Positions 55,562 to 64,000 of a DNA stretch of 64,000 nt are shown in pieces. The number at the start of each line of letters is the position of its first letter. Within the stretch, counting starts at the first letter, position 1. Below the pieces are notes generated by a model. That model was not told the origin of the DNA. It ran no database searches and saw only the letters and a list, made by a program, of their open reading frames with translations. Source of the stretch: Pyrrhosoma nymphula (taxonomy: Eukaryota; Arthropoda; Insecta; Odonata; Coenagrionidae); contig OY754336.1 of the NCBI GenBank assembly GCA_963573305.1, positions 16,528,699 through 16,592,698 of the forward strand. Direction: 5' to 3'. The position numbers and the translations under genes are program-made.

Positions 55562-55719
55562 ATATATATATATAAATTTGGAATAGAAGGTCTCTTAACT
55601 TTTTTAATATCAATCTAAAATTTATTTTCTACTTTTTAGTTAATTTTTATTTTTTACTTTTTAGTGCATTTAGAAATAAGACCAGTTTTTAAAGAGTGTT
55701 TTAAAATATATTTCTATTG

Positions 55720-57860
55720 CTTAATATAGTTTCGGCTAATGCCCGCCTTGCGCTCGCGATTTCACTTCATATGACCGCACGAATCGGTGATTGCTAGGTT
55801 ACGAGATTCCCAGCAGTATCTTCAGCATCTCGGATTATCATCACTACGCACACCTGGATTAAACTAATTTATATTAAAAATTCTTGTGGCAAATATGCGT
55901 CCATTTTGATTAGTATTTATCATGTCCATCTCCATACTATTTTACTCGTCATGTTTCCATGATTGCTCGTCAGGTGCCCAGCCTTGATAAATTTAGTGTG
56001 ATCGGTGATGTTTTGAAGTGCACCAAAACTCTGTGCTCGACCATTTATTGTGGTCCATGAAAAGTGTCGTAGCTGTCATGAACTTGAATACATGATAATT
56101 GTTGCTTCAAGTCAACAGTCATGTCAATTGAATTCGTCCGCAAATGGCGTAAAGTTTACACAGAGTAACGAGATGTGAAGTTCTTGAATTTTTATAAAAT
56201 TACCATTTAGCTTAGAATTTGAATGATATAAATTTGTTCCGCAAATGTAATCATGATGTTCTAATATAAAGTCTCTGGGAGTGATAACATTCGAGACACC
56301 GCTCTCAAATAGAGTCGACTACTATTTGACATTTTCATATCTTTCTATTACTTTTATCAGTAAATTTCTCTTTATGTGGTTTTCCAGTTCACTTTGCGGA
56401 CACACAATTTCTTAATGGACAGGACTTACGTGGGACAGGACTAAAGATTTTTTTCAAGCTCAAATCGTGCCGTGTTAAGTGAATTTAGTAACTTTAAATT
56501 AGTTCCAATTTACTGTGGTTAAATTCAAGAAACCCCATGGATATAATTATAGACCTAATCGAAGATTTTACTCGTCGAGAAATGTGTTCGTACAGTGAAG
56601 ACAAGGAGAAAAATTAAGCATCCATGGTCTAATGCTCGGGACGACTAAAATTACCTTTCGTCCAATGAGGCTATTGAAACTATTGCCTGTCAGTGTGTTT
56701 TTCTTGGAGGAAACTTATTATTTCAGAATGAGCGTGCTGGCGAGGAGGCAGATTTTTTTAACATTGAAAGTGGTGTGAGGTATTTGCTCATACTTGTTAA
56801 ATTATGGTTTTTAATGGCAGCCACATGATAATCAAACGAAGAAATAAATATTTAATATATTTTACTTTCTTGACACGTGAAGTTAATTTCAGTTTAATCT
56901 ACTTTAGTTTAATTTTCCTTTATAGGAGATAGAAACTTGCAGAGGCAGTCCTCCTGTTTTTGTAGAATCCACCTCAAGTATATTCCTGAGAATAAATAGT
57001 AGCATAGAGGTCATTAGGTGGGTTACAAGGTAGTTACGGTCTACCTCGCCAAGTTCCTATCTCCTTAATTTTGTAGAATGAAAGGATTTGAAAGCGGTAG
57101 AGGAAGTGAATATGCATTTCCGTTGAATAGTCTAATCCCATGGTGATTATTTTAAAAGCGTCGTGGACCGGAACCAGTGACTCCTTTCAAAGGAAATTCG
57201 TTCTTTAGTTTTTTTTACTTGAATGTGGCGCGAAAATAATAGCAGGTACTTGTAATTAAGAATTCCGTTAGCTTTTAATCGCCTTCATTTGATTGCAGGT
57301 GCGCATTTTCATGTTCCTTTGGTTCTACAATAATTACCTTTGGATTCCTTGGTGAGTATTTTTACGACGCCTGCGAAAGTGCATTACATTCACGCTTTGT
57401 ATAAATTGATCGAAGTCACCGTGACTACGGCGAGGTGCTTATAGCAAATACTTCACAAGCATTAGGTTTAAAGTTCTAAATGCGTCAGGATCAACTTATC
57501 AAATGGGTGAATGATGATTAATTGTCACAAAGCAGTGGACGCGAAAAGGCCAGGCCGCATAAGTTGGCTTCATCCATCTGAGAAAAGTATTTGATTACCG
57601 GAAATGAATTAATATGTGTTGTCACTGTTTTGAGATTGTCATTCGGTGGCAGAAGAGCATCGAACAGGTTGTATGGAGAAAAGTCGGCGTAATGCGTAGG
57701 AGCAGAATTGTAGGCTAAGGCATGGATGCTCAGTTCACCTATGATCTTCTGCATTTACATTGAAAAAGCAATGTATGAAATGAAATAAAAAATATATTTA
57801 AGAGTATTCGGACATAGAGAAGCAACAGGATGTTGCGATTTGTTTACATTATTACAATTC
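55720..57860. other. AT-rich stretch, no feature seen
   Basis: No recognised gene or repeat. The frame at 57518-57754 minus shows no known motif. Confidence 0.4.
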
Positions 57861-57867
57861 TGGCAGA

Positions 57868-58440
57868 TATGAAAGAAAATTTGATCAAAATGTTAGACTC
57901 CATGGATAAAACTGTGAAGAACTGTAATTGAGTATTAATTGCAGATAAAACTCAAGTAATTGTTTTGTTGAAGAAATTATGAAGACGATATCACCATCAA
58001 ATGTGTTGAACAAAAACAGGAACTGGTCAAAAAAATTTACTATCTGGATAATAAGATCATCCGGGATGGAAGAAGCAAAAGAGCTACAGGGGGAAAGAGT
58101 AGCCCTAGCAAAGAAGGCATTGTATCAGGAAAATGAGTCTACGAACAGCTTCCAACACAAGCTTGGAATGGAAGATAGAAACTTGAGACTTGATAGAAGA
58201 ATTTATTTGGAGAATGATCTCTTACGGCAGTGAGTCTTGGACAACAATTGCCGCAGAGTAAAGAAAATTGGAAGCAATGAGAATGTGGTGCTTTCAAAGA
58301 AGGATGAAGACCGTAAGGACGGAGCGATTCATCAATTGGTAAGTTTTGCGCAGAGTTGGAGAGCCATGATATTTAATGAAAACTCCGAAAAGTCGAGGAG
58401 AGAAAAGAGATGAAGACCTTTGAAGGAATGAAGTGGTTAT
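57868..58440 (+). pseudogene. Decayed LINE reverse-transcriptase tail
   Basis: Broken plus-strand frames give LDSMDKTVKNCN and INADKTQVIV-like text (57885-57965), LAKKALYQ (58104-58130), SLGQQL near 58230 (usually SESWTL), then a KLEAMRMWCFQRRMK-like stretch (58263-58305) and VLRRVGEP near 58340-58370 when shifts are allowed. This is the order of the reverse-transcriptase thumb and tail in RTE-type LINEs. It is heavily decayed. Confidence 0.6.
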
Positions 58441-58990
58441 CCGAAAATGGGACGTTTCCTATGCTCTTCAGTGTAGTCAGGATTCTGTTCCAATCCACTC
58501 TTAAAATGCTTTCTCTAGGTCGATAAAATACTAATTGGGGCTGGTTTTTCTAAATTCTCTTCTCTATTTCAAGTATTTGGGATTAAATAACTTAGCTCGT
58601 TCCCCTTTTATTTCCTGAAACCGAATTGGGTCCTCATGCAGGAACCTTCCATCTTATGTTTCATCCTCCTGTTGATAATTCTGGTCAGAATTTTCGGTGC
58701 ATGAGAGAAAAACTGATTGTTCTGAAGTCTACTCATCTCTCTGCTCTTATCCTCTTTGGGATACGAATAATTGTATTCTTTTTAAAGTCCATTAGTATTT
58801 CCCCAATTGAATTGATGTCACAAATTAATCTGTATAGTTTATTCAGTACTCACTCTGCATACATAAGGACCTCAGAGGGAATTTCGTCATTCAAAAATGG
58901 CACAATTTTGTCAAACTGTGTCATTCTTTTGCGCATTCCCCCCTCCTTTTTTTTCCCCAATTTTCCCTCTTTGGACATGTTTCCCTTCGG
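58440..58990 (-). pseudogene. Decayed LINE reverse-transcriptase N-terminal half
   Basis: The minus strand reads DEIPSEVLMYAE near 58890, LNKLYRLICDINSIGEILMD, IIRIPKRIRAERWVDFRTIS, FSLMHRKF, STGG-NIRWKVPA, FIDLEKAF near 58520 and DWNRILTTLKSIGN. This is the fingers-to-palm order IP-EVL ... NYRTISL ... FIDLEKAF of LINE reverse transcriptases. Trp codons have become stops. It meets the plus-strand tail fragment at 58440. Confidence 0.6.
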
Positions 58991-58999
58991 TGGCTATTT

Positions 59000-61540
59000 A
59001 CCGCCCGGACATAAAGCGCATGTCGGATGCGCCGCGTGCAAAGACGCCAGCAATGCTCACGATACAAAATTACAACGGCTAACTCTTGCCAGTAACTTCT
59101 GCCAGCGACTTCGGTCGCGACCTTTCCCTCGCCAGGTCAGCTATCGCTTATAAATATAGCTGCCAACCTCATGAGTATCCAAGCGCCATGCAACCGCTGA
59201 CAACGGCAAAAAGGCTATGACCCGTATTCCGCGTACGGAGACAGAAACCAGTTCCAGATGCTCCAATTGAGGGCTTCTACCCCATCTATGTACCGATCCA
59301 ACTATTTTCTCCCCTCCAAGGCTACCAATCGCCTATATCCAATAGCTCACTCACTCCACCTTGACCTTGTCGAAAAACCGCATCCTGATACACCCTTACA
59401 ACGCGCTCTCTGTTCGGGAATAGACGGCGAGTAGTTTACATCGCTCCCAGCACTATGTCATCTTTTACTTGGAGAGACTGACCTCTCATGCTCAGGACTT
59501 TGGAGCTGGAGCTCTCCAGAGCTCCAAATATTTGCTGGAGCTGCAGCTCTAAACTGAGTAATTTTCCCTCTCCGGATCCGACCACCGGTGATGACTATTC
59601 GAGTATCTGTGCCGCACTGAAATAAAGTAAATTTAATTCTTGTTAAAATTTCGTGTTCTTTTTAGATTTTATGTAAATTCATTGCAAGGACACAACGATG
59701 TAACCACTGACACTTCGAATGTATATTTGCTGTCAGTGAATGAAATCTGTTAAGAAATAAATGTGACAACGTAGTTAGAGCCATCATTTATATAAATTAA
59801 GCTGTAAACAAACAACTTCAGCATTATCTTTTTCTTGCTTCAACTATGAATTGTGTTGATATTAAGAACGTATCATTTTACAAAATGAAAATAATAGCAT
59901 GACTTGCCAATTGAACCGTGCCAGAGCCGCACCTCGTCTCCCGCCCATGGCATTAACCAATTCGGCAATGGGGAGTTTAAATCCTAGTGAAGCATAGACA
60001 GTGCAAGTCCTGATGTGAATCTAAAGAGAGCAAAAACCTCGCGATGGCGTCCGAAATAAAAGTCTCTCCGATCGGCCCAATGATTAAGTGGACGTGAGGT
60101 ATTTCTTTCGGAATTTTAAGTTACGAAATAGTACTTTTGATAGTGTCATAGCATTGTCCCCACCTTTGTAAGAAAAAACAAAACGTAAGTGTGAATCCCC
60201 CGATTTCTTACTTTGCTTGTTATTTTCTCATGAGACCTTACCTTATCAATTTTTCTATAAAGCCCGAAGAATAAATTTATTATGTCCAAAATCCTAATTC
60301 GCGTTTAATTTACACTGTAGGGAGTATTGTGATTAACCATGAGCGAGAGAAAATGAACTACGGCTCATAGCGCCCAAATTTATGGCTGCTTAAAGCTTCA
60401 TTTCCTGGTCCAGGCTCTTCTATCAATAAATTTCCTAATTTCTCTTGAGAGCATCACTATGTCATCCTTATATTTTAAGCAAATTAACCAATCGATACTA
60501 AGAATCCCACAGCCTTTCTATTTCGCGTTAAAGTATTTGTGTTGTTATTTTATTCATGATAGCCTTGTATTATTTATCCAAAATGCCTTCGGCAGCTGTC
60601 GTCTGGTCTTTATTATGGTATGGTATTGGTATTAGAGTAATTCCCTGCGTGATCCACTCATTACAATTAAATAATCGTGATGTATGGATTATAGCGAAGC
60701 TATGCAGAAAAATCATTGGAAAAAATTCGAGCTCTAGTGAAAAAACATTTAAGTGCCAAGTGCGATTTCTTTAGCAAAAAAGCAGAACAAATTTGTTCCA
60801 GTGTAAGGTAATAAAACTCGGTGGTGCTACGAATTTCACATGAATGAGTGTCTTCTTGCTAAACGCCCATTCTGTAAACAAGTTGTGGCGATATACTCTG
60901 CGTAGAATTCATCCCTAGAAATATCAGAAAATATTGAGCGCCTTTGTGAAATTCTGAGACATCCATATGATGTCACCATAAAAATTCATAGCAGTAGCAT
61001 AAAAATTGATGAATTTTTAAAAGAGGGGCAAAGATTAATACAAAAACTGGAGAGGAAACAAAGAAAAATGGCGGCAGATATAAAAAAGTATGTGCTGGAA
61101 GGGAAGAAAAACTTTTTCAAAATGCTATTTTCTTCACTGTAATTTATGTGCATGCCCAGTACCGTATTTTGTTGCCTCCTACGCAATTTGAGCTGGCAAA
61201 GGTGGGTTTAAATGTTGTTGCAAAACTAACCTTACTACTTTCTTTGCTGCTGAATTAACATTTTTTAATCTCTTGCCATCTCCCTTTGATTGATCCGGTT
61301 TCGTTTTCATCCGGTTCATTTCCGTGTAGAGTATTAGCATTAGAGTATTTTGATAGGCCAATCGGTTTTCTGTTTCCCTCAACATTTCCACTTACCAGCG
61401 ATTATTTGTTGATCTTTTAGTCTTTTATTAAACTTAAACTGAAATTTCATGATGACCAAGTTGTGATACCTACAGATATCCGCCCTAGGATAGTTCTTGT
61501 AGTCTTTTACTTAATTTATAAATCGATGTTTCACTAATAT
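59000..61540. other. Mixed-composition DNA, little recognised
   Basis: The 59000-59460 part is less AT-rich. A repeat of ggagct and its palindromic forms occupies 59498-59550 (tttggagctggagctctcca, then agagctccaaa). Otherwise no gene, remnant or repeat ends were recognised. Confidence 0.4.
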
Positions 61541-61553
61541 ATCAATTAATCAA

Positions 61554-61735
61554 TTATATATCTCCTGGCATTTTCCACGTGTAGCTATCTTCTTTGTGGG
61601 TGGTTGCCAAAAAATGTGTTTGTAATGACAAGGCCATTTGGCGCTCAGAACGCAACCAATCTCTCATCCCTATCGTTCCGTTTTCCCAAACCATACTTCC
61701 ATACTGTATTATTTTCTTGGTCTTCCCTGTCAAGA
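61554..61735 (-). pseudogene. LINE endonuclease fragment
   Basis: Minus-strand frame: YGLGKRNDRDERLVAF, a stop, APNGLVITNTFFGNHPQRR. A second frame gives DSYTWKMPGDI. This corresponds to GLGKRNERG-LV-F ... LVITNTFF-HP-R-YTW of the LINE endonuclease, the same region as 27370-27510 in the large LINE. Only this small piece is present. Confidence 0.65.
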
Positions 61736-62380
61736 GGATTTCAGTCTCATGAATTATACAATAAAGTTTTAATTGCGATAATAATAATAAATACGTCATT
61801 ACTTGAGCAATTTAGGACTACTCTTGCCAATAGTAAATTAAAAATTGCACAAATGCCCAGGACGGTGACAAACCCACCCAGGCGAACTCAACCCAGAAAT
61901 CTCAGAATGAGCAGAAGAGGACTCCACCCTGCTGCCGATGAGGCCATCAATATGTAAAATAAACTAAATGTCATCAAATTTAATAGGCTCCGAGGCGTCT
62001 GTTTCTACTTAAACTCGAGATGAGAAAATTATTAATTAGTACAAAATTGGTGTTTGTATCTCTGTCACTAAAAATAATATGTTCACTCAGATGGGAGTTT
62101 TCTTGATGGGTTTTCCCTTTCTAATCTCCCTCCCGGGGGATAAAACGCACCTATTTTCATTTTCACTTTCGCTAATTATTAATTTTATAATTAATTGAGG
62201 TGTATAATTAAAGAACCCTTATTAGGGTGAAATCAATTTTTTTATGTACCACAATAACACTTACATTTAAAGTTAAAAAATGCGCATTTTTCTCTTGACA
62301 CAAGAATATTTTAAATTAGAAGAAACGAGCAAGCAATTGGTTATAAAAACTTTTAGCTATGGTCAGTTTTGTACTTCAAT

Positions 62381-63986
62381 ATGGGTCATTCCACGCCACT
62401 TCGGACAGGAGTTGACCCTTGACCTCTCAGATTTTGTTGAAAATTGGTGGAATTGTTTGCCTCACCAAATAAGACATAAAATTTCAAGCGTTTTGCGAAA
62501 ATCAAAAAAACAGATGAATAACGGACATTTTTCAAAATGGCCCTTTTCAACTTCACGAAATTTTCGTTATCATATATCACGAGGAAGAGACTAAGTAAAA
62601 GAGCACTTGATGGCTCATTTCCAATTAAAATTCTTTGAAAAATATAAAATTGCCATAAAAATAGCAAAACAATGATTATTTGTTTTAAAAATTCAATGTT
62701 AAACAATAAAAAGTTTAAACTTTTAAAGTTTTACAAATTTAATTTCTCTAATTTTTTTTACATGTCGTACCTTGTAATAATATGTATATTATATTAAAAT
62801 TTTGATATAATTACAAAATATCTCTTTCAAATTTCCTAAAATTAGTTTTCTGTTTATGTGTCCGTTTTCCATTGTCATTAACGTCGAGCAAGAGTTTTCA
62901 ATCGATTGTGTCGGAGTAGTTAGAAAAAACTTCGCGCAGAGAAAGTGAGGCTCAATGGTTAATTTCTCTGCAAACATCCATTTAACAGAACAAATAACAA
63001 TTATTGTCAACATTCATAGTTTATAATATATTTTTATCTCATATAGCCACGACCTTGAGCAATTAGGGAAATGTTTAGGCTTGCATCACGTGTCTGCTGC
63101 ATGTATTCCAAATGGGAAGCTGACGGGCCGCGCGAGAGAAAATTGTAAATGTTTAAATATTTATAAAAAACGCATTTATGAACTTCCACTAAATTTTATT
63201 TTTTTACTAGTTAGCTGGATATTTTTAGATTACGGAAAAACATTTTCGGCCGATTCTGAGATGGTGTATTTGAGAAAAGTGCATTAACAATTTTTGAAAC
63301 ACGGGCCGCGCGAGAGAAAATTGTAAATGTTTAAATATTTATAAAAAGCGCATTTATGAATTTCCACTAAATTTTATTTTTGGAATAGTTAGCTAGATAT
63401 GTTTAAATTACGGAAAAAAAGTGTCGGCCGATTCTGAGATGGAGTATTTGAGAAAAGTGTATTAACAATTTTTGAAACACGGGCCGCGCGAGAGAAAATT
63501 GTAAATGTTTAAATATTTATAAAAAACGCATTTATGAGTTTCCACTAAATTTTATTTTTGGAGTAGTTAGCTGAATATGTTTAAATAACGGAAAAAAAGT
63601 TTCGGCCGATTCTGAGATGGAGTATTTGAGAAAAGTTTATTAACAAGTTTTTAAACATTAGTAATTTACAACAATCGGGTATAGAAGAAAATAAATTTTT
63701 ATTGATATATTTGAATTTAATAAAGATTTATCTTTAATAAAAGCTATTAATCATTGTTTTATGACAATTACAAGCGGAGATATAAGTGATAATATAATTT
63801 AAGGCACGGATTTTTGCTAAAAATGCGAAAAAATTAAAATATGCATAATTCACTCAAAAACATTTTTTTCACAAAACGGTTTCAGGGTATTCAGTTTGAG
63901 TTAATATTATACCCATACACCAATTTTTATCAAAATCTGAGACCCTAAGGGACAAACGTTTGTTGAATTGAGGTGGAGTGAACCAT
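62381..63986. mobile_element. Terminal-inverted-repeat element with internal satellite
   Basis: The left end atgggtcattccacgccact (62381) and the complement of the right end (atggttcactccacctcaat, ending 63986) are imperfect inverted repeats. The similarity continues inward: tctcagattttgttgaaaat / tctcagattttgataaaaat, then attggtg. The 1.6-kb interior is AT-rich and includes three tandem 178-bp units (63124-63657). No transposase was recognised. The superfamily is unknown. The target duplication is obscured by AT repeats. Confidence 0.6.
63124..63657 (+). repeat. Three tandem copies of a 178-bp unit
   Basis: Units begin with cgggccgcgcgagagaaaat at 63124, 63302 and 63480, giving an exact 178-bp period. 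They are highly similar and differ by scattered substitutions. Each has a GC-rich start, an AT-rich middle and the block ttcggccgattctgagatgg. It looks like a short satellite array carried inside a DNA element. Confidence 0.9.
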
Positions 63987-64000
63987 ATATATATTTCGGA

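Larger units (their letters stand above)
54650..55715. mobile_element. Large foldback element interrupted by an insertion
   Basis: The inner arms 54811-54931 and 54959-55086 are nearly perfect inverted repeats (tgatcatcatgattataaga and its complement at the centre). The outer arm 54650-54800 (ctaaatgcactaaagagtaa, ttaagagaccttcttttcta) pairs with about 55570-55700. The right arm is split by about 480 bp (55087-55569) with no counterpart on the left. That segment holds the microsatellites and palindrome listed separately. No coding sequence. Confidence 0.75.

Noticed and set aside
55283..55618. Frames encoding YIYIYI and VCVCV repeats
   Set aside because: They are translations of (TA)n and (CA)n microsatellites.
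57868..58990. Twin-priming inversion of a single LINE
   Set aside because: Twin priming puts the inverted 5' part before the sense 3' part. Here the sense tail comes first, so the standard model does not fit.
58626..59153. 175-codon plus-strand open frame
   Set aside because: The opposite strand carries ordered reverse-transcriptase remnants over the same bases, so this frame is a shadow of a LINE fragment.
63124..63657. CRISPR-like array
   Set aside because: The repeats are contiguous 178-bp units without spacers in an animal genome, so this is a tandem satellite.
1..64000. Endogenous virus or LTR retrotransposon genes
   Set aside because: No gag, protease, integrase, RNase H or envelope-like motif and no long direct LTR pair was seen. 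All reverse-transcriptase remnants are of the non-LTR type.

Overview
This is an animal genomic window, most probably from an insect or other arthropod with a large, repeat-rich, AT-rich genome. The evidence is the repeat content: decayed non-LTR retrotransposons of the type whose proteins are often annotated as craniofacial development protein 2-like, a Penelope-like element with a GIY-YIG endonuclease, hAT and piggyBac DNA transposons with their non-autonomous derivatives, tRNA-derived SINEs, and a 3' tail with GATGTA repeats. The species cannot be named from the sequence. No intact host protein-coding gene was found. No rRNA gene, convincing tRNA gene, CRISPR array or viral gene was seen.

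Layout. 1-8.2 kb: two copies of a TTAA-flanked piggyBac-type MITE, an AT-rich interspersed repeat, a foldback element, a tRNA-like SINE, a hAT remnant and one unrecognised reading frame. 9-10.8 kb: a CpG-rich block with a CRE-like site, a third MITE copy and a LINE tail. 14.7-21.4 kb: a hAT-type MITE, a long CpG-rich block, an inverted-repeat element, a LINE remnant, a Penelope-like element with its GIY-YIG domain, a second inverted-repeat element and another CpG-rich block. 21.5-32 kb: two SINEs, an inverted-repeat element, the best-preserved LINE (26.7-28.9 kb), another inverted-repeat element, a SINE, a G-rich CpG block and the fourth MITE copy. 32.4-35.8 kb: a complete hAT transposon with terminal inverted repeats, a perfect 8-bp target duplication and a recently broken transposase. 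39-49 kb: scattered LINE fragments on both strands, an inverted-repeat element, a TIR MITE and a piggyBac derivative that keeps the transposase C-terminus. 49.6-56 kb: two large foldback elements (one carrying an inserted palindrome and microsatellites), with a CpG block between them. 57.9-64 kb: three LINE fragments and a terminal-inverted-repeat element containing three tandem 178-bp units.

The most interesting signal is a recurring hammerhead-ribozyme-like core: CTGANGA, one unpaired base, a short hairpin, then GAAA. It occurs in six sequence-distinct settings (16.6-17.0, 18.6, 19.7-19.9, 25.8, 29.7 and 43.3-43.6 kb), with a weak seventh at 21.4 kb. Five of these are head-to-head inverted pairs. 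The 18.6 kb copy lies about 0.5 kb 3' of a Penelope-type GIY-YIG reading frame on the same strand. This fits the known presence of hammerhead ribozymes in the pseudo-LTRs of Penelope-like elements. It suggests that much of the foldback DNA here is paired pseudo-LTR remnants of several Penelope families.

Seven CpG-rich blocks stand out from the AT-rich background and could be promoters or first exons of genes with long introns, but no coding exon can be tied to them.
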